Shown: positions 26,849 to 39,809, counted from the stretch's first letter. The stretch: 64,000 nucleotides of DNA from Geobacter sp. SVR (GCF_016865365.1 NZ_AP024469.1:4184501-4248500), one strand, 5' to 3'. A program made the numbers and translations. Notes: generated by a model not told the origin, from the sequence alone.

Positions 26849-26990
26849 GGGCACCGCATTATCGGAAGTCGTCATAATCTGTGCGAGGCAGAATCTACAG
26901 GAAAGGTGGTGGGAAAAAAGAAATATATTTTTTTGAAGCTGTCCCGTTAGCCGAATATGCAAGCATCTTATACAATTGAAGGAGGCACAC

Positions 26991-28544
26991 ATGAAGTTGA
27001 AGAAAACAGTTGCAATCGCAGCAGCAGCCAGCGCCCTGGCAGCAGTTTCCGTCCCGGCCATGGCCTTTGAGAATGAGTTCCACGGCACCTCCCGTCTTCG
27101 CTACTTCCTGTCGAACTATGAAAACGCCAATAAAGGGGGCGTTCTGTTGCCGTTGACCTCCGGAGCAATCAGAGGTCCGAATACCTCCGACACCACCGAA
27201 AACCTGAAGATGAACAACTACTTCGAGCAGCGTACCCGTATTTTCTACACCGCTAAAGCCAGCGACGATCTCAAGCTGGTAACCGGTTTCGAGATCGACT
27301 CGGTGTTCGGCGACAAGGCGCAGGGTGCGACCACAGCTGCGGGTTCTACAGTAAACGGTTCCACAGTAGTCGGTACCGGCAGGAATCAAGGTGGCGCCCT
27401 CGAGTCCGACACCGTTAACCTGGAGACCAAGTGGGTCTACCTCGATTTCAAAATCCCTTCCACTCCGGTACAGGTCAAAGCAGGTATCCAGCCTATCAAG
27501 GACCAGCTCAAAGGTGTCTTCTTTGATGCCGATATCGCCGGTATCCTGACCACCTCCAAAATCGGCGCTGCCACCGTCAATGCCGGCTACTTCCGCGGCT
27601 ATGACCAGTCCTTCTTCGGTACCAATCGTCCTTACGGCATGGACAACCTGAACCTCGGCCTCTTGGAAGGCAAGTTCGCCCTCTCCAAAGACCTGAATGT
27701 GGGTGCCGTCTACTACCTGTACGACGATTCCCGCGGTAGCGTAACTGGTGTTGCTGATGCTAACGGTACCAACACCAACCTTGGCAACGACTTCCAAGTG
27801 CACGTATTCGGTGTGAACGGCGACGCCAAGCTGGGCAAACTCTCCTTGAGCGGCTTTGCCGCCTATCAGTACGGCATCATAAAACAGTCCAATGCCAACA
27901 GCGCTCACCTGAACGCCTATGCCGCCAACGTGGCAGCCAAGGCTCCGATCGGCCCCGGTACCCTCAGAACCGCCCTGCTCGTGACCTCGGGCAATGGCCA
28001 GAGCGACACCCCTGCCAACGGCCACCTGAAAGGCTGGGTCAGCATCGATCAGAACCAGAATAATTCTTGGGCCGGCAATGCCAGCGCCGTCAACACCTAC
28101 AACGAGTCCGGCATGCTCCTGCTCAACCGTAATGCCGCCGCCAGCACCGGCACGACCGATACTTCCATCGTTTACAACACCGGCAACGGCACCAATCCGC
28201 TCAACGCACAGGGCGTCTACCTGGCCACTGTGGGCTACGATCTCAACATCACCCCCAAGTTCTACACCAACTTCAATGCCGGTGCAGCTTGGGCTGCCCA
28301 CACCAACAGCCTCAAGCCTGTTGACAAGGCAACTACCATGCAGAATGCCACCAACTACATGGCTACCGAGATCAATCTCGAGACCGGCTACAAGATGTAC
28401 GACAACCTGACTGCTAGCCTGCAGGCAGCCTACGTATTCCTGGGCGGTTACTACAAGAACTCTTCCTTCTACGGGACCCAAGCATCTCCCAAAGATCCGG
28501 AGAACCCCTACACCATCCGTACCAGCCTGATCTACAACTTCTAA
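26991..28544 (+). CDS. Outer-membrane porin, OmpJ-like
   Basis: A 517-residue exported beta-barrel protein. A signal peptide (MKLKKTVAIAAAASALAAVS, cleavage after AMA) precedes a mature start FENEFHGTSRLRYF. Alternating amphipathic strands run throughout, and the protein ends in an aromatic residue (SLIYNF), the usual barrel-assembly signal. The mature start and position beside methylmalonyl-CoA genes and hisZ-purA recall OmpJ of Geobacter sulfurreducens, an abundant porin needed for metal reduction; this is from memory and was not searched. GAAGGAGG gives a strong ribosome site for the ATG at 26991. Expression probably depends on the structured leader upstream. Confidence 0.8.
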   Translation: MKLKKTVAIAAAASALAAVSVPAMAFENEFHGTSRLRYFLSNYENANKGGVLLPLTSGAIRGPNTSDTTENLKMNNYFEQRTRIFYTAKASDDLKLVTGFEIDSVFGDKAQGATTAAGSTVNGSTVVGTGRNQGGALESDTVNLETKWVYLDFKIPSTPVQVKAGIQPIKDQLKGVFFDADIAGILTTSKIGAATVNAGYFRGYDQSFFGTNRPYGMDNLNLGLLEGKFALSKDLNVGAVYYLYDDSRGSVTGVADANGTNTNLGNDFQVHVFGVNGDAKLGKLSLSGFAAYQYGIIKQSNANSAHLNAYAANVAAKAPIGPGTLRTALLVTSGNGQSDTPANGHLKGWVSIDQNQNNSWAGNASAVNTYNESGMLLLNRNAAASTGTTDTSIVYNTGNGTNPLNAQGVYLATVGYDLNITPKFYTNFNAGAAWAAHTNSLKPVDKATTMQNATNYMATEINLETGYKMYDNLTASLQAAYVFLGGYYKNSSFYGTQASPKDPENPYTIRTSLIYNF

Positions 28545-28567
28545 TCCGATATTCATCGGATGCCTTG

Positions 28568-28597
28568 AGGGCGGGAGCAATCCCGCCCTTTTTTTTT
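28568..28597 (+). terminator. Rho-independent terminator after the porin
   Basis: A 9-bp stem AGGGCGGGA (28568-28576) with TCCCGCCCT (28581-28589) is capped by a GCAA tetraloop and followed by a run of nine T residues. It is very strong, as expected for an abundant transcript. Confidence 0.95.
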
Positions 28598-28654
28598 GAC
28601 ATGTTCTGCTGTTTTTGCCATAATCCGCGGGCATTTTCCATTTCCGGAGGAACA

Positions 28655-30139
28655 ATGTCCAGACTGACCGCCCTATCTGTCCTGCTGCCCGCCATATTGG
28701 CGGCGCAAATTTCGCACGCCGCCCCATTGCGGGTGTTTGTCGCCGAAATAAACGCGGTTGGCGTACAAAATCGCGATGAGATGAAGGCCACCCTGCAGAC
28801 GCTACTGGCCTCGCGCCTGAACGGCGAGCACATCGCTGCAGTCGGCAGTGCTTCGGAGGCGGATGCTGTCGTTACCGGCACGTATGTTACCATCGGCAAA
28901 GTTTTCAGTATCGATGCAACTGCAAAAGCCGCTAACGGCAAAATACTCACCCGCTCGTTCATCCAAGGGGAAAGCCAGGACGAGCTCATCCCGTCAATCG
29001 GTAAACTGGCAGAGAAACTGTCCGGCGAGCTGGTAAAGACTGCCGCCCCTTCTCCAACCGCATGGGCCCCATCGGCGGCTCCCTCATCAACCTCGGCTGC
29101 TTTTATAAAAAGCGATCAGCAGGCAGTCCGTGTCTCCGGCGGGGACTTCATAAAACCGCAGGATACCGTCCAAAATACCGGTGGCTGGACCAGCAAGCGC
29201 CTGAATGGCGCTGCCAATCTGGTCGCGGTCGGTAGATCCCTGGCTGATGGCGGCCGGGAGTTGTTCCTGGCCGAAGAGCGCCGTCTCGGTTTCTACCGGC
29301 AGGGGGCCGACATAAAGCTGGTTACCGAGGTGGAGTTCTCCAATGCAGAGAAGATCATCTCCCTAGACACTATGGAAGGTAACGATGGTGCCACGGAAAT
29401 CTACCTCACCGTCATCCGCGCCGATGAACCGGCTTCCAAAGTTTTTCGGCTTCAGGGAGACAAGCTGGTTCAGGTGGCAGAGAATCTGCCCTACTACTTC
29501 CGTGCCTTCAGTCCGGCCGGTGGCCAAAAGAAGCTTTATGCCCAGTCCGCCGGCCGTGACGACGATTTTTATGGCAGGGTTTACGAAGCAAAGCGTGCCG
29601 GTTCATCCGTTACGCTCACCAATCCTGTTTCAATGCCGCGCTACGGCACCATCTATACCTTCAACCAGTTTCGCGACAAGGATGGCAAGCTTTACTGCGT
29701 GGTCATCAATCCCGATAACTACCTCGTTGTTTACGACGAGCAGGGTACCGAACTGTGGCGCAGCAGCGATAAATTCGGCGGATCAGAGCTTTATTTCCAA
29801 AAGGATGATCCCGCCAATGTCCGCGTTACCGGCGACCGGCGCTGGATTTTCATGAATCAGCGTATCCAGGTTACCGCCGCCGGTGACGTACTTGTCGGCA
29901 AGAACGACGGCTTCTGGGTGCTTGGCAATGCCCGCTCCTACAAAAAAGGCTCCGTCTATTGCATGACATGGAATGGGTCGACTCTTGAAGAAAAGTGGCG
30001 GACCCGCGATACCCAGAATTACATGCCCGACTATTTCCTGGACGAAGGCCGCAATGAGCTGATGATCCTGCAGACCGTGCAGCGCTCCGGCATATCTACC
30101 CGCGGTGCATCATCCCTTGCCATCAGGAAGGTCGAATAA
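28655..30139 (+). CDS. Secreted protein with VCBS/FG-GAP-like C-terminal region
   Basis: A 494-residue exported protein of unknown function. A signal peptide (cleavage near SHA-AP) leads into an N-terminal alpha/beta domain (about 25-130; [35 protein letters not shown]). That domain resembles the TolB-N/FlgO-like folds that combine parameters into a lipoprotein-like effector. A linker rich in Pro/Ser/Ala follows. The larger C-terminal half has repeated beta segments (for example [39 protein letters not shown]) compatible with a beta-propeller of VCBS type. The ATG at 28655 has CGGAGG four bases upstream. It lies between the porin and hisZ. Confidence 0.7.
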   Translation: MSRLTALSVLLPAILAAQISHAAPLRVFVAEINAVGVQNRDEMKATLQTLLASRLNGEHIAAVGSASEADAVVTGTYVTIGKVFSIDATAKAANGKILTRSFIQGESQDELIPSIGKLAEKLSGELVKTAAPSPTAWAPSAAPSSTSAAFIKSDQQAVRVSGGDFIKPQDTVQNTGGWTSKRLNGAANLVAVGRSLADGGRELFLAEERRLGFYRQGADIKLVTEVEFSNAEKIISLDTMEGNDGATEIYLTVIRADEPASKVFRLQGDKLVQVAENLPYYFRAFSPAGGQKKLYAQSAGRDDDFYGRVYEAKRAGSSVTLTNPVSMPRYGTIYTFNQFRDKDGKLYCVVINPDNYLVVYDEQGTELWRSSDKFGGSELYFQKDDPANVRVTGDRRWIFMNQRIQVTAAGDVLVGKNDGFWVLGNARSYKKGSVYCMTWNGSTLEEKWRTRDTQNYMPDYFLDEGRNELMILQTVQRSGISTRGASSLAIRKVE

Positions 30140-30209
30140 AAATCGCCTCCTGTCCAACAAGATCTCTTCTGAACTCAATCAACGCAATTTCTGTCCAGCC
30201 TGGGATTCC

Positions 30210-32817
<2,608 letters not shown>

Positions 32818-32844
32818 AGCACAGATATCAGATCCTGCCACGCA

Positions 32845-32885
32845 AAAAGCCCCCTCCGGAGATACCCGGAGGGGGCTTTTTTTCT
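32845..32885 (+). terminator. Rho-independent terminator after purA
   Basis: A 14-bp perfect stem (32845-32858 with 32867-32880) with an 8-base loop is followed by TTTCTTTT. It also carries A residues on the opposite side, so it may work in both directions. Confidence 0.94.
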
Positions 32886-33004
32886 TTTGCACCGCAGGAA
32901 AAAAATCATGAATTGGTGACATACGATCTTCTGCGACTCGGTGGATAGGCAGGCAGATGCACTAGCCGCAACATCGCACGATGGGGTCCGGCTCCTCCAA
33001 CAGT

Positions 33005-36000
33005 CTATGTTTTTGTCGTTTTCGTCCGAGTAGCCCGTTTGACAGGTACTGCCTTTGCCGCCGGCTCGTTTACTTTCGGACCGCGTCCTGATCGCTTGCC
33101 TTTCCGGGGCGGCGCCACAAGTTGAAGAAACAGGGTGCCCCGGTATCCCGCATGACCGGCCTGTTCCGTAAGACGCTGCTCTTCACGGCATGCCGTGCCG
33201 AGCCGCACGGCAATTGTGCGCGGCGCCGGCTGTTCGCTAGAGCGGTCCACGAGGCGTACAATCAAAAGCCACTGCAGGAACTGTTCGAAGCGTTCCTTGT
33301 TGAACCACACCACTCCGCCGCTCTCGTGCACCACCAGGTATTCCCGGCAGGCGGGCGTGCTGAAGGCGGATTTGAGTACCACGGCGATTGAGCTCCGGAT
33401 ATCGTCGCCGCAGGCCAGCAGGGCGCGCAGGAGTTGCACCGTATCGCTGGCAGCCGGAATCTCCTCCTGCACCAGCAGCTGCTCGATAGAGTGATCCAGG
33501 CCGAAGTGATCCAGCGTATCGGGTCGAGCGTCATGCAGCAGCAACCAGCCGATCAGCAGCCGCATGCCGGCGGCAGAGTCAACCTGCTCCCGTGTGAGAG
33601 CTTGCCAGTGCCGAACATCCACAGCCTTGAACGACATGGCAAACAGGCTGTCAAGAAAGGCAAGTACATGCCGGATGCGTTCCAGTTTTGCCGCAATCCC
33701 GGACGCCGTACTACCGGTCTGGGCCGTAAGAATTGACAGGAAGCGCTGGGCCGAGTGAATCAGGGCCTGCTCAGCCGCCGAATCCGGGGGAGCACCAGCC
33801 GCCGCTACCCGTTCCAGCACCTCCTTGAACGCGGCGTTGAGCGACGCATAACGCACTTGTCGGCGTTCGACTTCGAGATTTGCAGCGCCACGTCCTGCCA
33901 GCGCCGCGCACAACCCGCTCCAGGTGCCCTCGCCGTCGTCGTGGATCTCCCGGAAGTCGACGAAGACAAAGAACTGGTACTCTCCCAGTTCGGCGTACAA
34001 TCCCTTTTCCGCCAGTTCGGCTCCCGAACGCAGATATTCCAACCCGGTGGCAACATCCCTGAAGGAATAATACACAGCCGGGCCCGGGGAAATTCCCAAA
34101 GCCCCGGCCAGGGTAGTGCTTCGCAGTTCCGTATCGCCACCGGTCCCTTTGGCGGCAAATGAAACCGATTCTCTGATCCATCCTGCCGTTGTATCGTAGC
34201 GATTGTGGTACAGCACCAGGGCGCGGTGATCGCCTGCCCGATTGCTGTAGGCGAAGACATTCTCATCCACGTCGCTCCCAGCGCGGAAATCATAAAGCAC
34301 GAAATCGGCCGAACCCGAAAAAAGCCAGCGCCGGCGCAGCAAGGGAAAGATCCACATCTCATGCCCGCGCACCAGCCCCTGGTCGACCGGCTCATCCCAG
34401 TAGGCTCGCTTGTATTCCATGCCATATTTTTCGTGCAATCCCTCCACCTGACCATGGCCGAACATCGGCAGCCCCGGCATGGTGACCATCATTACGCACG
34501 CGCCAAAGTATTTCCCCTGGGTACCGAATTGCTCGACAGCGGTCCTCTCGTCCGGGTTGTTCATGAAATTGACGAAGCGCTTGAGGACCTCGTGATTGAA
34601 TTCGAGCACATTCCTGATTGTCTGGCGGTACTTGGCGTTTTCCTCCATCTTCAGCATGTTCATGAAAGCGCTGTTATAGACGCGATGCATACCCAGCGTC
34701 CTGACGAAGTAGCCCTCCATCATCCAGAAGGCTTCGGCTAGGAGCAACGTTCCGGGGGCCTCACGAGCCACACGGTCGACGACCTCGCGCCAGAACTCTA
34801 CCGGAAAGAGCGCATCGAACTCTTCACGGCTCATGCCATGCTCGGAACGGGAGGGAATCCCCCCTCCCAGGCCCCGCACCGGGAACCAGAGGCGCTGGTA
34901 ATGCTTTTTGGCCAGGGTCATGGCTGCATCGAAACGGATGATCGGAAAGTTGCGGGCCACGTGCAGGATGGTCTGAATGGTGGCCTCGCGCACCTCCGGC
35001 AGCAGATAGTTGAGCTGGGCCGTATCGTTCCAGGGAATACTGGTGCCGTCGTTGCCGTGATACATGTAGCGGATCCGTCCGGTACTCCGCTCGATATACC
35101 GGAATACCACGGCAGCCTCGGTTTTGGTCCAGTAGCCATCCTCAATCTGGATACAGATTTCGGGGGAGCGGGACAGGTCCTCGCCATCAAACTGATAGGT
35201 GGGAAAGGGGGGATAGTCGGTCTGAACGAACCAGTCGGGATGCTGGAGCATCCAGCGCGAGTAGATGCCGGTATGGTTGGGGACCATGTCGCTGGCCAGG
35301 CGGATACCGTGCCGGGCGGCGCGTTCCCGCAGGTTGGCGAGCGCCTCCCAGCCCCCCAGATCAGCGGCGATTTCGTAGTCGTACAGGGAGTAGGCCGAAG
35401 CAAGCGCATCGGGGTTGCCGCACAACTGCTTGATCCGCTGCGAGGCGGGTGAACGCTCCCATATGCCTATCAGCCACAGTCCGCTGAAGCCGGCGGCTTG
35501 CAGCCGCTCGAGTTCGGCCTCCGGTATCTGGTCAAGTCGGTCGATGGGATAGCCGTAGCGGCGGCTGAGCTGATCCAGCCAGACATACACCATCTTGGCC
35601 AGCAGAACCACATTGGACATCCAGTCCGCGTCCGCGGAAAACTGCTCATATTCCAGGTAGTCATAGCCGCCGAAGATCGAACTGCCGTCAACGCCCCCTC
35701 CGCGGGCCGTGCCGCCTTTCCCGAATTCCAGAACAGGGGGGGGGCCGGGAGGGCCACCCCAGGCCCGTTCCCGTTCTTCCTCCAGCAGCAGGTCAAAGGC
35801 ACCGGTCAGTTCTTCCAGCATTTCCGCAGGCAGCAGCGAGCTCCAGTGAGAGCGGATGAACTCCAATTGCCCGGCAAGCGAGCCGGGTGAAGCCTTGACC
35901 GGCGCCCACAAGGCCTCGGCCAGGGTGAGCCCCAGCTTGCTCAACACGGGACCGTTGGCCAGAGTCGCGGTGAGGCCGTCCACCAGGAGTGGATAGCCTG

Positions 36001-36541
36001 AGTCGGCGGCAATCAGACCGCTGTCATCGAGTATCTCCCGGAAACTGTCGACGGCCTGATTGTGTGCAGCAATCCGGATCAACAGCAGCTCCCGCAGAAC
36101 CGAGCGTTTTCGATCCGCGGCAATCGTGCCGTGATTGAGCCAGCCCCCGGGGTCGATCATCCCCGACAAGACCTCTCCGGGAGGGAACAGGTGCACAAAA
36201 CTTCCGGCTACCCCCTCAAGTGCGGCAGCATCGATTCCGCTCCGCCCGAGCGCGTCCGTCAGCAGGCCGGGCGACTCTTCCTCGGCAATCACATCGATTA
36301 CGTAGCGCTGGATTTTCTGGAGGGTTGCAAACAGATTGAGATGGGAGGCGTGCACCGGCGCCGGGGCATCGGGGCGCTGCCGGTTCAATTTCAGGGCAAG
36401 CTGGCGATAGAAGATGATGGCCGGAAGCCCTCGTTCGACGATCGAACGGGAAACAGCTCCCAGCTCAAGCGAGCGCCAATGCCGGGCAGATATCTGGATG
36501 ACGTGGAGAAAGTACGGCAACGTACTGTGCTGTCGAGTCAT
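33005..36541 (-). CDS. Very large GH13 alpha-amylase-family protein
   Basis: A 1178-residue cytoplasmic-looking glycosidase. A non-GH N-terminal part of about 300 residues and a long C-terminal part flank a GH13 barrel. Visible catalytic segments are region I SDMVPNHTG (near 422), region II IIRFDAAM with the nucleophile Asp (near 536), region III LLLAEAF with the acid/base Glu (near 601) and region IV FMNNPDERT (near 661), where Pro replaces the usual His before the third Asp. The C-terminus is Lys/Arg-rich. The role may be in glycogen, trehalose or glucan metabolism, but the substrate cannot be read. The ATG at 36541 has GGTGG upstream. No other glucan gene is adjacent. Confidence 0.82.
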   Translation of the reverse strand: MTRQHSTLPYFLHVIQISARHWRSLELGAVSRSIVERGLPAIIFYRQLALKLNRQRPDAPAPVHASHLNLFATLQKIQRYVIDVIAEEESPGLLTDALGRSGIDAAALEGVAGSFVHLFPPGEVLSGMIDPGGWLNHGTIAADRKRSVLRELLLIRIAAHNQAVDSFREILDDSGLIAADSGYPLLVDGLTATLANGPVLSKLGLTLAEALWAPVKASPGSLAGQLEFIRSHWSSLLPAEMLEELTGAFDLLLEEERERAWGGPPGPPPVLEFGKGGTARGGGVDGSSIFGGYDYLEYEQFSADADWMSNVVLLAKMVYVWLDQLSRRYGYPIDRLDQIPEAELERLQAAGFSGLWLIGIWERSPASQRIKQLCGNPDALASAYSLYDYEIAADLGGWEALANLRERAARHGIRLASDMVPNHTGIYSRWMLQHPDWFVQTDYPPFPTYQFDGEDLSRSPEICIQIEDGYWTKTEAAVVFRYIERSTGRIRYMYHGNDGTSIPWNDTAQLNYLLPEVREATIQTILHVARNFPIIRFDAAMTLAKKHYQRLWFPVRGLGGGIPSRSEHGMSREEFDALFPVEFWREVVDRVAREAPGTLLLAEAFWMMEGYFVRTLGMHRVYNSAFMNMLKMEENAKYRQTIRNVLEFNHEVLKRFVNFMNNPDERTAVEQFGTQGKYFGACVMMVTMPGLPMFGHGQVEGLHEKYGMEYKRAYWDEPVDQGLVRGHEMWIFPLLRRRWLFSGSADFVLYDFRAGSDVDENVFAYSNRAGDHRALVLYHNRYDTTAGWIRESVSFAAKGTGGDTELRSTTLAGALGISPGPAVYYSFRDVATGLEYLRSGAELAEKGLYAELGEYQFFVFVDFREIHDDGEGTWSGLCAALAGRGAANLEVERRQVRYASLNAAFKEVLERVAAAGAPPDSAAEQALIHSAQRFLSILTAQTGSTASGIAAKLERIRHVLAFLDSLFAMSFKAVDVRHWQALTREQVDSAAGMRLLIGWLLLHDARPDTLDHFGLDHSIEQLLVQEEIPAASDTVQLLRALLACGDDIRSSIAVVLKSAFSTPACREYLVVHESGGVVWFNKERFEQFLQWLLIVRLVDRSSEQPAPRTIAVRLGTACREEQRLTEQAGHAGYRGTLFLQLVAPPRKGKRSGRGPKVNEPAAKAVPVKRATRTKTTKT

Positions 36542-36675
36542 TGGTGATCCACCCGTGGCGTGTGTTCAGCAGGATGTTGAAACTGGCGGGGGCTTGTCCG
36601 CTGTGTCCGGACCCTCATGCCCCCTGAACTCATTCATGCGGTGAATGGACGGTGGGTATTTACAGTGTCATAAGA

Positions 36676-38562
36676 CTATTGCTGCTTCGCGGCGCCGCTC
36701 TTGGCGGCCTTGGCCTTGGAGGCTCCCGACTTGGCCTTCTTCTTGCCGCTTTTGCCCTTCTTGGAGCGCGAGGATTTCAGCTTCTTGCTGACTTTTCGCG
36801 GTTCAGGATTGAATTCGTCGCGGATGTTGTTCAGCAGGACAGTGGCTTCCTCGAGATTGGGATCTGCCTTCCTGGCAGCCTCCAGGGCCTCCTTGGCCTC
36901 ACTGATGCGGCCGGTCTTCATGTACAGCCGCCCCAGGGCATTCAGGGAACGGGCATGGTCGGGCCTGATCTCGGTAGCCTTTTTATAACTGGTTATGGCA
37001 CTTTCGTAATCTTTCCTGAATTCATAGATCAGGCCCAGCTTGTAATGATTGTTGGGGTCGTCCGGGAACAGTTCTACCGCCCCTTTGAGCAGATCGGTGA
37101 TTTCATCGTACTGCTTGTTCTTGACATAGATCGATACCAGCGCGTTGCGGGCTTCCACATCGTCCTTCTGCTGAGCCAGCACCTTTTTGTAGTGCTCCTC
37201 AGCCTTGTCGTTCATACCCTTGGATCGGTACAGCGGGGCTATTTCCCGGTGGACGTCGATATTGTCGGGCGAATTTTTGAGCACCGCATTGTAGGCATCG
37301 ATGGCGAGGTTGACTTCCTTGTTCTTTGCGAATATCCGCGCCAGCTTAAGCTGGATGTCGGGGCTGTCGGGCTTGAGCCGAAGAAACTCGCTGTACTGCT
37401 CCACGGCCTCCTGGTAAAAACCGCGGGTGTTCCAGATATCGGCTAGCCTCAGGTGCGCATCGGCATTGTCCGGCTTGACCTGGATAGCCTGTTTGTAGGA
37501 TACGACCGCTTCATCGAGCTTGCCGTTCTTCTCGTACAGTATACCAAGGTTCTGATAAACGTCACTGCTGGTACTGTTGCGGTAGGCCGCTTCCCTGTAG
37601 GCGGCAATGGCTTCGTCGTTCTTTCCGGAAAGGCGGTAGAGATTTCCGATCTTCTCGTAAATTTCGGCGGCCTTTTCAGGCGAGTCTTTTAGCGAGGCCT
37701 TGAGGGACTCGATGGCGGCATCGGAATCCTGCGGATCATTGCCGCGCGTCTGAACCGAGGCTATCACCGCCGACTTACCCTTGCCCTTGCCTCCCAGCAG
37801 ATACTGGTATTCAGCCTGCTTTGCATCGCCTTTCTTTTCGTAAATGCCGGCCATCATCAGGTGGGTTTCACGGTTCTGAGGATTAACGGCCTCGGCTTTT
37901 TTGAGCTCGTCGAGAGCCCTGTCAAGATCATCACGGCCGGAAAAGATCGCGGCCATGCCGATCCGCGCCTTTTCCTGGTTCGGGTCGGCCGTTACGGCCC
38001 GCTGGTATTCTTCCAGCGCCTTGTCCGTAAGCCCGGTGGTCAGGTAGATCTCCGCCAGGCTCACGAAGATGTCGGCCTCATTGGGCAATTGGCGTCCTGC
38101 CTCGCCCAAGTGGTAAACTGCCAGGGAATATACCTTGCGGTCTGCCAGAATACGTCCCATGGCCTTATGGTAGCGGGGATTGGAGACGGAGGAGAGGCCG
38201 CGGGCCAACTGGACCGATGCTTCATCCTGCATTCCCTTCTGCGCATACAGTAATCCCAGATTGCCGCTTGCCAGGGGAAATGAGGGCTGTTGCTGCAGCG
38301 CCTTACGATACAGATTGATGGCACCATCCACATTCCCTACCCGTTCGAGCTGCAATGCCGCCACGTACAGCCCCGGAGCACCGTCGGGACACAGCGAAAG
38401 AACTTCGGCCTCCTTCTGGCGCGGCCCATTCTCGCTCGAATTCTCCATCTGTCTGACCGTTTCCATCGCGTCCTTGCAGGCATTTCCACCAAACCCCCAC
38501 TTGAAACCGCATAAAAACAGGACAGCGCTCAACACCAGGCAATATGAAAGAATTTTTCGCAT
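36676..38562 (-). CDS. Exported tetratricopeptide-repeat protein
   Basis: A 628-residue protein. The N-terminus (MRKILSYCLVLSAVLFLCGF) is a signal sequence with a cysteine, although the preceding residues do not make a standard lipobox. The rest is almost entirely 34-residue TPR units, at least a dozen, with repeated patterns such as NLGLLYAQKGMQDEA, NLGILYEKNGKLDEAV and ALGRLYMKTGRISEAKEAL. It ends in a strongly basic Lys/Ala/Ser tail. It probably scaffolds protein complexes in the envelope. The ATG at 38562 has GAGGAA upstream, and a good minus-strand promoter lies just before it. Confidence 0.88.
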   Translation of the reverse strand: MRKILSYCLVLSAVLFLCGFKWGFGGNACKDAMETVRQMENSSENGPRQKEAEVLSLCPDGAPGLYVAALQLERVGNVDGAINLYRKALQQQPSFPLASGNLGLLYAQKGMQDEASVQLARGLSSVSNPRYHKAMGRILADRKVYSLAVYHLGEAGRQLPNEADIFVSLAEIYLTTGLTDKALEEYQRAVTADPNQEKARIGMAAIFSGRDDLDRALDELKKAEAVNPQNRETHLMMAGIYEKKGDAKQAEYQYLLGGKGKGKSAVIASVQTRGNDPQDSDAAIESLKASLKDSPEKAAEIYEKIGNLYRLSGKNDEAIAAYREAAYRNSTSSDVYQNLGILYEKNGKLDEAVVSYKQAIQVKPDNADAHLRLADIWNTRGFYQEAVEQYSEFLRLKPDSPDIQLKLARIFAKNKEVNLAIDAYNAVLKNSPDNIDVHREIAPLYRSKGMNDKAEEHYKKVLAQQKDDVEARNALVSIYVKNKQYDEITDLLKGAVELFPDDPNNHYKLGLIYEFRKDYESAITSYKKATEIRPDHARSLNALGRLYMKTGRISEAKEALEAARKADPNLEEATVLLNNIRDEFNPEPRKVSKKLKSSRSKKGKSGKKKAKSGASKAKAAKSGAAKQQ

Positions 38563-38597
38563 GAGTGCTTCCTCGAAAGGTTCTGTAGTGGCGGGTG

Positions 38598-38626
38598 AGT
38601 ATACATGCGTTCTGACATAAATTCAA
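38598..38626 (-). promoter_or_regulatory. Promoter of the TPR protein gene
   Basis: On the minus strand TTGAAT (38626-38621) and TATACT (38603-38598) are separated by exactly 17 bases, about 36 bases before the ATG at 38562. The gap is divergent, with the HDOD gene on the other side. Confidence 0.6.
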
Positions 38627-38712
38627 TGATCTAGGCTAATATGCTTTGTTTATTGGTACGTTTAGGCTAGAATGCGGGGAAGTTTACGGATTCGATCCAT
38701 CAGGAGCAGGGC

Positions 38713-39561
38713 ATGAAACAGGACCTTGAGCAGCTTATCATGAACGCCAGTGATCTGCCGACCATACCGGTAGTGGCAACCAAGGTGCTGCAACTTATCG
38801 AGAATGAAGAAACGAGCACCGAGGAACTGGCCAGGGTGGTGGAATCGGACCCTGCCGTAGCCGCCCGCGTGTTGAAGATATCCAATTCATCCTTCTATGG
38901 CTGCCAACGCCAGATTCATACCCTTTCCCACGCAATCACCATGCTCGGCTACAACACGCTGAAAAGCCTGGTCGTGGCGGCTTCGGTGAAGCAGGTTTAC
39001 AAACCCTACGGCCTGACCGAAAAAATGCTGTGGGAACACTCATCCGGGGCGGGACTGGCCGCACGGATCATTGCCAATGCCAACAGCCTGATCAATGAAG
39101 AGGAGGCTTTTCTGGGGGGCCTGTTTCACGACATCGGCAAGATCATCATGAACATCATGTATAATCAGCAATTTCAGATGGTCATGCAAATAACTTATAA
39201 CGAGGGAATTTCCTTCGAGGATGCTGAACAGCAGGTATTTTCCTATGCCCATGCCGATGTGGGCGCCCTGGTGATCAAGAAATGGAATTTCCCCGAGATA
39301 CTGATGAATACCGTGCGCCTGCATCATACGTTCGACTTCAACGAGAACGAAGATCCGTACTTGGTCAAGCTTACCTGCGTGGTGGGACTGGCGGATCTTT
39401 TCTGCAAGAAGATCGGCATCGGTCTGCGGCACCCGGACAGCGCTCTCGTACTGCACGAGTCGCTGCCTGCCCGGCTGCTGAAACTGGACGAGACCCGTCT
39501 CGACTCCATGCTGGCCACGTTCGAGCATGTCTACGCCCTGGACAAAACCTTCTACAGCTGA
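38713..39561 (+). CDS. HDOD-domain signalling protein
   Basis: A 282-residue protein made almost wholly of one HDOD domain. It begins LIMNASDLPTIPVVATKVLQLIE, continues through VVESDPAVAARVLKISNSSFYG, and retains a FHDIGK histidine-aspartate pair (near residue 139) that many HDOD proteins lose. No receiver, GGDEF or EAL partner domain is attached. HDOD proteins act in signal pathways for motility and stress, often without catalysis. The ATG at 38713 has AGGAG upstream. A possible promoter TTGTTT/TAGAAT with 16-base spacing lies at 38646-38673. Confidence 0.92.
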   Translation: MKQDLEQLIMNASDLPTIPVVATKVLQLIENEETSTEELARVVESDPAVAARVLKISNSSFYGCQRQIHTLSHAITMLGYNTLKSLVVAASVKQVYKPYGLTEKMLWEHSSGAGLAARIIANANSLINEEEAFLGGLFHDIGKIIMNIMYNQQFQMVMQITYNEGISFEDAEQQVFSYAHADVGALVIKKWNFPEILMNTVRLHHTFDFNENEDPYLVKLTCVVGLADLFCKKIGIGLRHPDSALVLHESLPARLLKLDETRLDSMLATFEHVYALDKTFYS

Positions 39562-39748
39562 CGCCCTTTAATCCTCTGCCCACATGGGCACCAATCAGGT
39601 TCGAGCCTCTCCCGCAGTCTCCAAATCACGTTACAGGAATGCCCTTTCCCTTTTTTCCCGGACGACGCTCTTGTCGACCACACTGCGGAAACGCGCCCCA
39701 TCCCGCGTTCAAACCAGGGAACACTGCCAGCCCAAATCAAGATGTAAA

Positions 39749-39777
39749 TTGATTTTTTAAACCCGCAAATATATAAT
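39749..39777 (+). promoter_or_regulatory. Promoter of the def-fmt operon
   Basis: TTGATT (39749-39754) and a perfect TATAAT (39772-39777) are separated by 17 bases and lie 32 bases before the def start codon. Confidence 0.75.
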
Positions 39778-39809
39778 CACTCTTTAAATCAGTCCCGAGG
39801 AAGTCCATT

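Noticed and set aside
39590-39615. tRNA-like GGTTCGAGCC segment in the gap before def
   Set aside because: No acceptor, D or anticodon stems can be built around it, so it is not a tRNA gene or a recognisable fragment.
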